Source: Chloroflexota bacterium
Lineage (GTDB): Bacteria; Chloroflexota; Dehalococcoidia; SHYB01
DNA: 9,195 bases
Direction: 5' to 3'
NCBI GenBank assembly: GCA_016200725.1
Contig: JACQEE010000210.1
Span: forward strand, 1-9,195
Shown here: in pieces, positions 1 to 6,554 of the stretch
How the letters are laid out: each line of letters opens with the position of its first letter
Position numbering within the stretch: the stretch's first letter is position 1
Notes under the pieces: generated by a model
Database searches by the model: none
What the model saw: only the letters and a program-made list of their open reading frames with translations
Told to the model about the DNA's origin: nothing
Translations under genes and position numbers: made by a program

Positions 1-1
1 C

Positions 2-1093
2 GAACTCGAAGTGTCGCGGTCGCTCGCGCTCGCCTTCGTCGCCCTGATTGCCGTCCTGCCTGAGTACGCCGTCGACTTCGTCTTCGCGTGGAACGCCGCC
101 AGCGACCCCGCGCAGGCCCACTACGCGACGGCCAACATGACGGGCAGCAACCGGCTGCTCATTGGCTTTGGCTGGGCCGTCGTCGCACTGCTCTTCTGGA
201 ACAGGCGCAGGCGCCAGCCGCTCCTTCTGGACCCGCGGCAGAAACTGGAGATGACCTTTCTGCTGCTAGCCACCGGCTGGGCCTTCACCATCTTTTTCCG
301 CACGCTGGTCATAGATGGCCCGGGTGGCGCCGCTGGCTCGCTCAACATCGTGGACAGCATCGTGCTGGTGGCCCTCTTCGTGGCCTATATGGCGATGAGT
401 TCGCGCGGCAAGGCCGCCGAGGAGCATGAGGTGGTCGTCGGTCCCATGGCCGCCATCGCGGCGCTCCCGAGGCCGAAGCGCAGACTGGCCCTCCTGCTCA
501 TGTTCATCGTTCCAGCAGTAGTTATCTTCTCCGTTGCCGAGCCCTTCGCCGAGAGCCTTGTGGCGACCGGTAAAGATGTTGGCGTCGATGAGTTCTTCCT
601 CGTCCAGTGGGTGGCCCCGCTCGCTTCGGAGGCGCCCGAGATTGGCATCGCCTTCTACTTCGCCATTCGCGGCATGGGCGCGATGGCGATGGGCGTGCTC
701 ATCTCGTCAAAGGTGAACCAGTGGACGATGCTGGTCGGCACGCTGCCGATTGTCTATAGCGTCAGCCTCGGTGCGCTGGGCCAATTGCCGATGGACACGC
801 GGCAGGTGGACGAATTCTTGATCACGGCGGCCCAGTCGCTCTTCGCTGTGTTGCTCATCGTCGCTATGCGCATGTACTGGCCGGGGGCAGTGGCCTTGCT
901 CTTGCTGTTCATCATCCAGTTTTTCTTCACCGGGGAGACGGGCCGACTTGTCTTCTCGTCGATCTACCTGGGGCTTGCCTTCCTGATCATGGCCGCTAGC
1001 AGAGCACGACGACAAGCGGCTTGGAACATGCTGGCCTGGGCGGCGAAGGGATTCCGAGCCCCGGGGCCAGCACCTGTGCCCGGCGAAGCCTGA
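2..1093 (+). CDS. Sodium/calcium exchanger-family membrane antiporter, N-terminus cut by window edge
   Basis: Likely an inner-membrane cation antiporter of the CaCA (sodium/calcium exchanger) superfamily, exchanging Ca2+ or a similar cation against Na+ or H+; the substrate cannot be read from the sequence. The protein is mostly hydrophobic helices and carries the two inverted alpha repeats typical of the family. Counting from the GTG at position 11, repeat 1 shows LPEYAVD (residues 16-22) followed by GSNRLLIG (45-52). Repeat 2 shows SEAPEIGIA (206-214) followed by ISSKVNQWTMLVG (231-243). The acidic residue in each P-E motif is the expected ion ligand. A hydrophilic stretch at about 130-158 would be the cytoplasmic loop between the two halves. 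The frame stays open to the window edge (ELEV precedes the GTG), and the first helix or helices of the family are missing, so the true start lies upstream. The C-terminal tail is basic and Pro/Ala-rich. It converges on the next gene with only 5 bp between the stops. Confidence 0.82.
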   Translation, partial: ELEVSRSLALAFVALIAVLPEYAVDFVFAWNAASDPAQAHYATANMTGSNRLLIGFGWAVVALLFWNRRRRQPLLLDPRQKLEMTFLLLATGWAFTIFFRTLVIDGPGGAAGSLNIVDSIVLVALFVAYMAMSSRGKAAEEHEVVVGPMAAIAALPRPKRRLALLLMFIVPAVVIFSVAEPFAESLVATGKDVGVDEFFLVQWVAPLASEAPEIGIAFYFAIRGMGAMAMGVLISSKVNQWTMLVGTLPIVYSVSLGALGQLPMDTRQVDEFLITAAQSLFAVLLIVAMRMYWPGAVALLLLFIIQFFFTGETGRLVFSSIYLGLAFLIMAASRARRQAAWNMLAWAAKGFRAPGPAPVPGEA

Positions 1094-1098
1094 CGGGC

Positions 1099-1521
1099 CT
1101 AGTCGATGTGCGCGTCTGACGAAGGGGCCGGCCCGCTGTCGATAGTCGCGCTCTTCTCGCTGAGCTTGTGGTCGAGCATGGGCGCCGGGTCGTACAGGTC
1201 AAAGACCTGCTCGCCGGCCTCCACTTTCTCGGCCATGTCGCGGAAGTCAGACCCAGCCTCGCCTAACTCGCTGGCCATGCGCCGCGCCCAGGAGGCCTGG
1301 CTGCCCTTGTCGTGCCCTTCGTAGTGACTCATGAGGCGACCGCGGTCCATATCGTTGAGCTGCCTGCGTGAGCCCTTGGCAATGATGACTCGTGAGATGC
1401 GACGTTGGAGGTCTGTCCCTTTGCAGTTGGGGCACTCCGGCGGCGTCTGATCGTTGAAGCTGCGGAGCCAGATGCTCACGACGCGGCGGCACGTGCGGCA
1501 GTTGTATTCGTAGACCGGCAT
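1099..1521 (-). CDS. FmdB-family zinc ribbon protein
   Basis: A 140-residue protein beginning MPVYEYNCRTC, the hallmark start of the FmdB/CxxC_CxxC_SSSS zinc ribbon family, whose members are putative regulatory or metal-handling proteins without a firm biochemical role. Visible zinc ligands are C8, C11, C30 and C33, followed by a basic segment (RRISRVIIAKGSRR). Residues from about 70 on are charged and probably helical, with an acidic C-terminus; a tail of this kind is common in longer members. I chose the ATG at 1521 rather than the upstream in-frame ATG at 1626: conservation starts exactly there, a GAAAGG Shine-Dalgarno lies just upstream, and the longer form would run through the promoter and into the divergent thiolase gene. 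It is divergent from the thiolase (67 bp) and convergent with the exchanger. The family call is strong; the cellular role is unknown. Confidence 0.85.
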   Translation of the reverse strand: MPVYEYNCRTCRRVVSIWLRSFNDQTPPECPNCKGTDLQRRISRVIIAKGSRRQLNDMDRGRLMSHYEGHDKGSQASWARRMASELGEAGSDFRDMAEKVEAGEQVFDLYDPAPMLDHKLSEKSATIDSGPAPSSDAHID

Positions 1522-1554
1522 GCTGGCGACCTTTCGGAATATGTGTGCAGTCTG

Positions 1555-1582
1555 ATTGTATGCAGGCGGCTGGGGTTGTAAA
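1555..1582 (-). promoter_or_regulatory. Candidate sigma70-type promoter for the FmdB-family gene
   Basis: Read on the minus strand, TTTACA (complement of 1577-1582) and TACAAT (complement of 1555-1560) are separated by 16 nt; each matches its consensus hexamer at five of six positions. The predicted start point near 1548 gives a leader of about 27 nt to the ATG at 1521, with GAAAGG placed as a ribosome binding site. The overlap with the in-frame ATG at 1556 on the other strand supports a downstream start for the thiolase. Confidence 0.55.
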
Positions 1583-1588
1583 GGGCCG

Positions 1589-2779
1589 ATGGCGGCGACT
1601 AGAATCGCCACCGTGCCCACCAACACGGCGAAAGACCAGGCTGCGGTAAGCGGCGTCGGCTATACGAAGATCACGCGCAACTCCGGCGTCTCGGTGATGA
1701 CGCTTGCGCTGGAGGCCTGCTATAACGCCATCCGCGATGCCGGCCTCACACCGAAGGACGTCGACGGCATCCTGTCGTACTCGGTCAACGATTCGGTGCC
1801 GGTGCGAGAGGTGGCGATGGCGCTGGGCATGGCGGGGACGCACTGGCAGAACGATGTGCAGGGCGGCGGATCGCAGTCGTGCGCCATTGTTGCTCAGGCG
1901 GCCATGGCCATCGCGAGCGGCTTGTGCAAGCACGTCGTCTGCTTTCGCGCGATGAACGGCCGATCCGGCGTGCGTATGGGGCGGCTGCGGACCAGTGCCG
2001 GCGCGACGGGCTTCGGCGGCACCACGCAATTCATGGCGCCGTTTGGATTCGGCGGGCCGCCGATGACCTACGCGATGATGGCGCGCCGCCACATGATTGA
2101 GTACGGCACGACGAACGACCAACTCGGCGCGATCGCGGTGACGCTCCGCGCGAACGCTCTGCACAACGAACGCGCGGTCATGCGCGACCCCCTCACGCTT
2201 GATGACTACCGTGCGTCGCGATGGGTGGCGCAGCCATTTCACCTGCTCGATTGCTGCCAGGAGACGGACGCGGCGTGCGCCATGATTGTCAGCCGAGCCG
2301 ACATCGCCCGCGATATGCCGCACCGCCCGGCCTATGTGACATCGTTTGCCTATGGCGGCGGCCCGAACCCCGGTCCGCAACTCGACAAGTACGACGACTT
2401 CACCACCATGTTCCCGAAGTACATCGCACCCGGCCTTTTTGCCCGCGCAGGCATCACGGTGGCCGATGTGGATGTGGCTGAGATCTACGACGCCTTCACC
2501 TTTACCGTACTGTGTCAGGTTGAGGACTTCGGCTTCTGCAAGAAGGGTGAAGGTGGGCCGTTCGTCGAGTCGGGGAACATCGCGCTCACGGGCAAGATAC
2601 CTGTCGGCACGCATGGCGGCCTGCTGAACGAAGGGTATGTCCATGGCCTGAACAACGTCGCCGAGGCAGTAGGTCAGCTGCGCGGGAGGGCGGGACGGCG
2701 GCAGGTCAAAGACGCGGAAATCGCGCTCTGCTCCGGCTTCGGGGGCAACGTCGGCAGCGCGCTGTTGCTGCGGAGGTGA
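1589..2779 (+). CDS. SCP2-type thiolase-like protein, probable acyl-CoA aldolase/thiolase subunit partnered with DUF35
   Basis: A 396-residue thiolase-fold protein of the lipid-transfer/SCP2 thiolase branch (acetyl-CoA acetyltransferase-like). The N-terminal half begins with VSGVGYTKITR (residues 20-30); CAIVAQAAMAIASG (98-111) and FRAMNGRSGVRMG (119-131) are typical of this branch. The C-terminal half carries VAEIYDAFT (296-304), GTHGGLLNEGYVHG (340-353) and LCSGFGG (380-386). The classical nucleophile region reads GGGSQSC, without an obvious C-x-S/G nucleophile. The catalytic GHP histidine position is tyrosine (Y350), with a second tyrosine at Y300. From memory, the Ltp2 steroid side-chain retro-aldolase uses two tyrosines with the same 50-residue spacing, so a C-C lyase role is plausible. 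C381 matches the C-terminal thiolase cysteine. The start is uncertain: ATG 1589 is favoured; ATG 1556 overlaps the divergent promoter, and GTG 1613 lacks a ribosome binding site. It is followed at once by its DUF35 partner. Confidence 0.85.
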   Translation: MAATRIATVPTNTAKDQAAVSGVGYTKITRNSGVSVMTLALEACYNAIRDAGLTPKDVDGILSYSVNDSVPVREVAMALGMAGTHWQNDVQGGGSQSCAIVAQAAMAIASGLCKHVVCFRAMNGRSGVRMGRLRTSAGATGFGGTTQFMAPFGFGGPPMTYAMMARRHMIEYGTTNDQLGAIAVTLRANALHNERAVMRDPLTLDDYRASRWVAQPFHLLDCCQETDAACAMIVSRADIARDMPHRPAYVTSFAYGGGPNPGPQLDKYDDFTTMFPKYIAPGLFARAGITVADVDVAEIYDAFTFTVLCQVEDFGFCKKGEGGPFVESGNIALTGKIPVGTHGGLLNEGYVHGLNNVAEAVGQLRGRAGRRQVKDAEIALCSGFGGNVGSALLLRR

Positions 2780-2780
2780 T
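2772..2780 (+). promoter_or_regulatory. Strong Shine-Dalgarno coupling thiolase stop to DUF35 start
   Basis: GGAGGTGAT lies across the stop codon of the thiolase gene and 7 nt (from GGAGG) before the ATG at 2784. It fixes the downstream start and indicates translational coupling of the two subunits. Confidence 0.8.
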
Positions 2781-2783
2781 GCT

Positions 2784-3203
2784 ATGCCCAACACCTATAA
2801 CAAACCGGTACCCGCGGCCGACGTCCTCACACAGCCATTCTGGGACGGCTGCAAGGCCCATGAACTTCGCATGCAACGGTGCATCCGGTGTGCCGCCTTT
2901 ATCTTCTTCCCGTCGCCCATGTGCCACGGCTGCAACGGCACCGAGTTCCGCTGGGAGCGCCTCAGCGGCAGAGGCACAGTGTACTCCTTCATCGTGGTCT
3001 ATCAAGCGACGATGCCGGGCTTCGCGCAGGATGTGCCGTACGTCGTCGCCTGGGTGGAACTTGCCGAGCAGCGCGGGCTGAAGATGGTGAGCAACATCGT
3101 AGGCTGCGAGCCTGAGGATGTGCGGGCAGGCATGCCCGTCGAGGTTGTCTTCGAAGACGTCATGGCAGAGTTGACACTGCCCAAGTTCCGGCCTATGAAA
3201 TGA
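2784..3203 (+). CDS. DUF35 Zn-ribbon/OB-fold protein, partner of the preceding thiolase
   Basis: A 139-residue protein of the DUF35 family (N-terminal rubredoxin-like zinc ribbon plus C-terminal OB fold). An amphipathic helix region with PFWDG (residues 18-22) precedes four zinc ligands, C33, C36, C47 and C50, in a CxxC-x10-CxxC layout. The OB fold starts at SGRGTVYSFIVVYQ (61-74) and runs to the C-terminus. In characterised systems DUF35 proteins bind a thiolase-fold enzyme and hold or channel the CoA thioester, as in archaeal acetoacetyl-CoA thiolase/HMG-CoA synthase complexes and the Ltp2/ChsH2 steroid aldolase. The gene starts 4 nt after the thiolase stop with a near-perfect Shine-Dalgarno, so the two products are probably made together as a complex. 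Length and domain order are normal. The acyl substrate cannot be read from the sequence. Confidence 0.88.
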   Translation: MPNTYNKPVPAADVLTQPFWDGCKAHELRMQRCIRCAAFIFFPSPMCHGCNGTEFRWERLSGRGTVYSFIVVYQATMPGFAQDVPYVVAWVELAEQRGLKMVSNIVGCEPEDVRAGMPVEVVFEDVMAELTLPKFRPMK

Positions 3204-3240
3204 CGCACCTCGCTTCTGTTGGGCGATGATTGTTACGCAA

Positions 3241-3267
3241 TTCACACAACCTGTGGTACTGTAATAT
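3241..3267 (+). promoter_or_regulatory. Weak candidate promoter for the cupredoxin lipoprotein
   Basis: TTCACA (3241-3246) and TAATAT (3262-3267) are separated by 15 nt in a locally AT-rich patch about 70 bp before the lipoprotein start. Spacing is shorter than ideal, and TTGTTA at 3230-3235 is an alternative but too distant -35. The position in a 135 bp intergenic gap makes an independent promoter likely even if these hexamers are not the right ones. Confidence 0.35.
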
Positions 3268-3309
3268 GCGCTGTCGTTTGACGAGGCTCAGGCTGACTGA
3301 TGGCGAGCG

Positions 3310-3328
3310 CCTGTGCTGCACAGGAGGG
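3310..3328 (+). promoter_or_regulatory. Hairpin overlapping the Shine-Dalgarno of the cupredoxin lipoprotein gene
   Basis: CCTGTG (3310-3315) and CACAGG (3319-3324) form a 6 bp stem with a CTG loop. The 3' arm shares its last three bases with the AGGAGGG ribosome binding site (3322-3328), which sits 10 nt before the ATG at 3339. This Shine-Dalgarno decides the start over the in-frame ATG at 3300. The hairpin could lower ribosome access; this is inference. Confidence 0.4.
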
Positions 3329-3338
3329 ACGTTCGATC

Positions 3339-4172
3339 ATGCGCAAGTTGCTACTGGTGCTCGCGGGAGCTGCCGCCGTCGTGCTGGTGCTGGCCGCCTG
3401 CAGCCGCGAGCAGGTTAATCCCAGTTACTCCGAGGCCAGGATCAGCGAGTGGAAGATCGTGATGGAGCCTGAGTCCATCCAACCCGGTAAGGCGACGATC
3501 CGCGCGATCAATCAGGGCCAGCAGCTGCACGACATCATCATCCTCAAGACCGACTTGCCGGACGACAAGCTTCCTGTCACTGGATTCGAAGTCGACCTCG
3601 CGAAGGCAGGCGAGGTCATCGACAAGATCAGCCAAGTCCCCTCGGGCAAGGCCCAGAGCCTATTTCATGAATTACCCGCAGGCCACTATGTGATTCTGGA
3701 CAACTTGCCCGGCCACTATCAGGCTGGCAATCATGCATCGCTGTTCGTGGGCGAAGCGGCTCCCGAGACGGCTACCGCGGCTCCAGGTGGTCAGCCAAGT
3801 GCGCAGCCGTCGAAGCCCCCGGCGGGCCCACCCGGTACTGTTGCCGTCCAGTTGAGCGAGTTCAAGCTCACCGCCGACAAACTGACAGTGACAGCGGGCG
3901 GCGTGACCTTCAACGCGACGAACGGCGGCGCGATTCCGCACGAGTTGGTCGTCATCAAGACCGATCTTGCACCCGATGCGCTGCCGAGCGTTGGTGGCTC
4001 GGTGGATGTGGCGAAGGCAGGCACCAAGGTTGGGGAAATCCCGGATGCTCAACTCGGTGCGAAAAAATCTGCCAGCGTTACCCTGAACCTTGCCCCAGGC
4101 AAGTATGCCCTGATCTGCAACGTGCCAGGCCACTACGACGCTGGGATGCGAACGGCGTTGCAGGTCCAGTAG
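3339..4172 (+). CDS. Lipoprotein with two tandem cupredoxin domains, the first lacking copper ligands
   Basis: A 277-residue exported lipoprotein. Residues 1-21 form a lipoprotein signal (MRK, hydrophobic core, then LAAC with C21 as the lipidation cysteine). Two homologous cupredoxin-like domains follow (about 29-138 and 167-277), joined by an Ala/Pro/Gly linker (about 139-166). Both repeat the same landmarks: H-(D/E), KTDL, a V-D-x-AKAG block, PAGHY or PGKY, and NxPGHYxAG. Domain 2 has a complete type 1 copper set: H201 in IPHELVV, then C260, H265 and M270 in LICNVPGHYDAGM. Domain 1 keeps H64 and H126 but has D121 in place of Cys and N131 in place of Met, so it probably cannot form a type 1 blue copper site. 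The likely role is electron transfer or copper binding at the outer face of the membrane; the redox partner is unknown. It follows DUF35 by 135 bp and ends 6 bp from the convergent RNR gene. Confidence 0.85.
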   Translation: MRKLLLVLAGAAAVVLVLAACSREQVNPSYSEARISEWKIVMEPESIQPGKATIRAINQGQQLHDIIILKTDLPDDKLPVTGFEVDLAKAGEVIDKISQVPSGKAQSLFHELPAGHYVILDNLPGHYQAGNHASLFVGEAAPETATAAPGGQPSAQPSKPPAGPPGTVAVQLSEFKLTADKLTVTAGGVTFNATNGGAIPHELVVIKTDLAPDALPSVGGSVDVAKAGTKVGEIPDAQLGAKKSASVTLNLAPGKYALICNVPGHYDAGMRTALQVQ

Positions 4173-4178
4173 CCGAGC

Positions 4179-6284
4179 CTAGAATTCGCAGACAGCGGCC
4201 GGACAGCCGCCCGCGTACTCCGATGAGGCGCTGACGAACGAGGTGACCTCGCCTTGACTGGCTGCGACGTCGCCTGCACGGTAGAGCACCTGCTGGCTCT
4301 TGCTGCCGTATCTGAACACGGTGATGCCTTTGCACTTGAGCCGCCACGCAAGCAGGAAGGCATCCCGTACATCGTCGATGGTCGCTGTATTGGGCAGGTT
4401 GATCGTTTTTGAGACGGCGTTATCGCAGTGACGCTGGAAGGCGGCCTGCATCCGGACGTGCCACTCCGGGGCGATGTCGAAGTCGGTGACAAAGACTCGC
4501 CGTACTTCCTTGGGCACCTGGCCCATGCCACGCACGGAGCCGCTGCGGGCCACAGCGGCCATCAAGTCATGCGAGTAGAAGCCGCGATCGTGGGCGAGGC
4601 GCTCGAAGAGTGGATTCACCTCGAGCAGGTGGACGCCTTCCATCACGTTGCGCACGTAGGCGAGGGCGAAGAGCGGCTCGATGCCGCTGGAGCAGCCCGC
4701 GATGATGCTGATCGTGCCCGTCGGCGCGATGCTGGTCACGGTGGCGTTGCGCAGCGGTGTAGCGCCCGGACGGTCGTGGATAGAGCCTGCGAAGTTGGCG
4801 AACGGGCCGCGCTCGCGGGCCAGGCCTTGTGACGCCGACATCGCCTCCTGCTCGACGAAGGTCATCAGCCGTTCAGCAAAGTCGACGCCCTCCTGCGAGT
4901 CGTAAGGGATGCCAAGCATCATGAGCATATCGGCGAAACCCATCACGCCCAGGCCGATCTTTCGGTTGCCGCGAGTGATGGCCTCGATCTGCGGCAAGGG
5001 GTAACGGTTCGCATCGATCACGTTGTCGAGGAAGCGTACGCCGAGACGCACCGCGCGCCGCAGGCGATCCCAGTTCACGGCACCGTCGTGCACCATCTTC
5101 GCCAGGTTAACAGACCCGAGGTTGCAACTCTCGAAGGGCAGCAGCGGCAGTTCGCCGCAGGGATTCGTTGCCTCCATCGGACCTAACTGCGGCGTCGGGT
5201 TGCTCTTGTTGATGCCGTCGATGAAGACGAGGCCGGGGTCGCCGCTGCGCCAGGCGCTAGTAGCGATGAGGTTGAAGACGTGTCGCGCGCTGAGGCGGCG
5301 CACTTCTTGGCTAGTGCGCGGACTGATGAGCGCGTAGTCCTGCCCGCTTACGACTGCCTCCATGAAGGCGTCCGTCACAGCAACGGAGACGTTGAAGTTG
5401 GTTAGCACGCCTTCGCGGCTCTTCGCCTCGATGAACTCCAGCACGTCGGGGTGATCGACACGCAGGATGCCCATGTTCGCGCCGCGACGGCGCCCGCCCT
5501 GCTTGACGACGTCGGTCGCCGTGTCGAAGACGCGCATGAAGGAGACCGGTCCGGAGGCGATGCCGCCCGTCGATTTGACGATGTCGCCTTTGGGACGGAG
5601 TTGCGAGAAGGAAAAGCCAGTACCGCCGCCCGACTGGTGGATCAGAGCCATGTCGCGCACAGCATCGAAGATTTCGCCCATGTCGTCCTTGACGGGGATC
5701 ACGAAACAGGCCGACAACTGGCCGACCGAAGTACCAGCGTTCATCAGCGTCGGCGAATTGGGCAGGAACTCTAGGTTGGTGAGCAGCGAGTAGAACTCAT
5801 CCTCGATGCCGCTCGCCCCGATCTGCTCGACACCGGCGATTGCCTTGGCCACTCGGCGAAACATCTCGACTGGCGTCTCCATCAGCAGCCCTTGCTCGTT
5901 ACGCTGGAGGTAGCGCCGCTCGAGTACCTTAATAGCGTTGACGGTCAGTTTGAGTTCGTCGCGAACGCCAAGCAGTTCCTTGGCCTGCCGCACCTCGGTG
6001 CGCTTCTGGCGGTAGAGGATGTAGGCCTTGGCGACCGCGGGGAACCCCGCGCCCATGAGGGCTTCTTCGACGGCGTCCTGCACCTCTTCCACGCTCGGCG
6101 TCAGTCCGCGCAAATGCTCCTCTAGGTGGCGTATGGCCCCGGTAGCGATTGCACTGGGGTTGCTGTCCTGAGCGGTGCCAGTTGCGGTGAAGGCCTTGGC
6201 GATGGCCGCTTCGATCTTGGCAGGCTCGAAGCGCACGATGCGCCCGTCGCGCTTCTTCACCTGGGTAATCGTGGAGGCAAACAT
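4179..6284 (-). CDS. nrdJ: Adenosylcobalamin-dependent (class II) ribonucleotide reductase
   Basis: A 701-residue single-chain reductase that converts ribonucleotides to deoxyribonucleotides in the cytoplasm, generating its thiyl radical from adenosylcobalamin and so needing no oxygen. An N-terminal ATP-cone (about residues 5-95, starting at TQVKKRDGRIVRFEP) implies allosteric activity control. Catalytic landmarks are all present: C193 in SACFVIPV and C387 in FESCNLGSVN (the redox pair), the NPCGE motif with N374, C376 (radical cysteine) and E378, and PTGTISIIAG (521-530) in the substrate pocket. The C-terminus ends GGCPAAVCEF, with C694 and C699 as the swinging dithiol reduced by thioredoxin-like proteins. 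No small-subunit gene is nearby, which fits class II. It has no intein and no truncation. The ATG at 6284 begins just before the ATP-cone. It converges on the cupredoxin gene with a 6 bp gap and is divergent from the small secreted protein. Confidence 0.95.
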   Translation of the reverse strand: MFASTITQVKKRDGRIVRFEPAKIEAAIAKAFTATGTAQDSNPSAIATGAIRHLEEHLRGLTPSVEEVQDAVEEALMGAGFPAVAKAYILYRQKRTEVRQAKELLGVRDELKLTVNAIKVLERRYLQRNEQGLLMETPVEMFRRVAKAIAGVEQIGASGIEDEFYSLLTNLEFLPNSPTLMNAGTSVGQLSACFVIPVKDDMGEIFDAVRDMALIHQSGGGTGFSFSQLRPKGDIVKSTGGIASGPVSFMRVFDTATDVVKQGGRRRGANMGILRVDHPDVLEFIEAKSREGVLTNFNVSVAVTDAFMEAVVSGQDYALISPRTSQEVRRLSARHVFNLIATSAWRSGDPGLVFIDGINKSNPTPQLGPMEATNPCGELPLLPFESCNLGSVNLAKMVHDGAVNWDRLRRAVRLGVRFLDNVIDANRYPLPQIEAITRGNRKIGLGVMGFADMLMMLGIPYDSQEGVDFAERLMTFVEQEAMSASQGLARERGPFANFAGSIHDRPGATPLRNATVTSIAPTGTISIIAGCSSGIEPLFALAYVRNVMEGVHLLEVNPLFERLAHDRGFYSHDLMAAVARSGSVRGMGQVPKEVRRVFVTDFDIAPEWHVRMQAAFQRHCDNAVSKTINLPNTATIDDVRDAFLLAWRLKCKGITVFRYGSKSQQVLYRAGDVAASQGEVTSFVSASSEYAGGCPAAVCEF

Positions 6285-6298
6285 AGTTCTTCGAGGCC

Positions 6299-6307
6299 AT
6301 TGTAACA
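6299..6307 (-). promoter_or_regulatory. Candidate extended -10 promoter for nrdJ
   Basis: On the minus strand TGTTACAAT (complement of 6299-6307) is an extended -10 element, TGn plus TACAAT. A start point near 6292 would leave only about 8 nt before the ATG at 6284, a nearly leaderless message, consistent with the weak Shine-Dalgarno (only a GAAGAA stretch). No convincing -35 was seen. Confidence 0.35.
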
Positions 6308-6308
6308 G

Positions 6309-6344
6309 TGGCAGATGCCCAAACTGCCAGCGTGGAGAACCACG
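6309..6344. repeat. Two adjacent short inverted repeats upstream of nrdJ
   Basis: TGGCAG (6309-6314) and CTGCCA (6324-6329) are perfect inverted arms with a 9 nt spacer. Next to them CGTGG-AGAA-CCACG (6331-6344) forms a second perfect 5 bp stem with a 4 nt loop. They lie immediately upstream of the candidate nrdJ -10 and could be an operator; no known regulator motif (NrdR box or cobalamin riboswitch) was recognised. Confidence 0.4.
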
Positions 6345-6399
6345 TCATGAAGCCGCTCGCGCGGGTCCAGCTACGCTGACCAATAGTACTGGTTGCCCT

Positions 6400-6430
6400 T
6401 TGACGGTCTTATTTCACAGGATTTTCTAAT
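6400..6430 (+). promoter_or_regulatory. Candidate promoter for the small secreted protein
   Basis: TTGACG (6400-6405) is a near-perfect -35, followed after 19 nt by TCTAAT (6425-6430), five of six matches to the -10 consensus; spacing is slightly long, or 18 nt if TTCTAA is used. The predicted start near 6437 implies a leader of about 118 nt before the ATG at 6555. Confidence 0.45.
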
Positions 6431-6436
6431 GGCGTG

Positions 6437-6554
6437 GGCACTAGGCTTCAAGGTGAGCGTTGCAGAACCACCCATGGGAATCCCTCCGGCACCGCGGATG
6501 CCGGCGGGACATCAGCGATGGCCCAGGTATAACACCTGGAGAAGGAATACGAGC
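6437..6554 (+). promoter_or_regulatory. Structured 5' leader with two strong hairpins, function unknown
   Basis: The predicted untranslated leader holds two stem-loops. In the first, TCCC-T-CCGGCA (6481-6491) pairs with TGCCGG-C-GGGA (6499-6509): ten base pairs interrupted by one T/C mismatch around a 7 nt loop. The second is a perfect inverted repeat, CCAGGT (6523-6528), ATAAC, ACCTGG (6534-6539), ending next to the GGAGAAGGA ribosome binding site (6538-6546). GGGAATCCC (6476-6484) overlaps the first stem and could form an alternative fold. I recognise no known riboswitch class. The second repeat also contains TATAAC, so it may instead be an operator over a -10 box. Confidence 0.4.

Noticed and set aside
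1247..2794. 515-codon open frame on the minus strand opposite the thiolase and the FmdB gene
   Set aside because: The translation is rich in Arg, His and Ala with no family signal; both strands beneath it already hold well-supported genes.
6307..6330. GCCACTG on the minus strand upstream of nrdJ, resembling part of a cobalamin riboswitch
   Set aside because: The rest of the riboswitch core is missing, including the downstream AGCCAGGAGACCTGCC-type box, and only about 30 nt remain before the start codon.
6380..6392. CCAATAGTACTGG as a possible NrdR box
   Set aside because: It is an imperfect palindrome without the ACACTATATATAGTGT-like core and without a second copy at the usual spacing.
6393..6554. 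N-terminal extension of the small secreted protein
   Set aside because: The in-frame extension crosses the candidate promoter and hairpins, would bury the signal peptide, and has no ribosome binding site; the ATG at 6555 has a good one.
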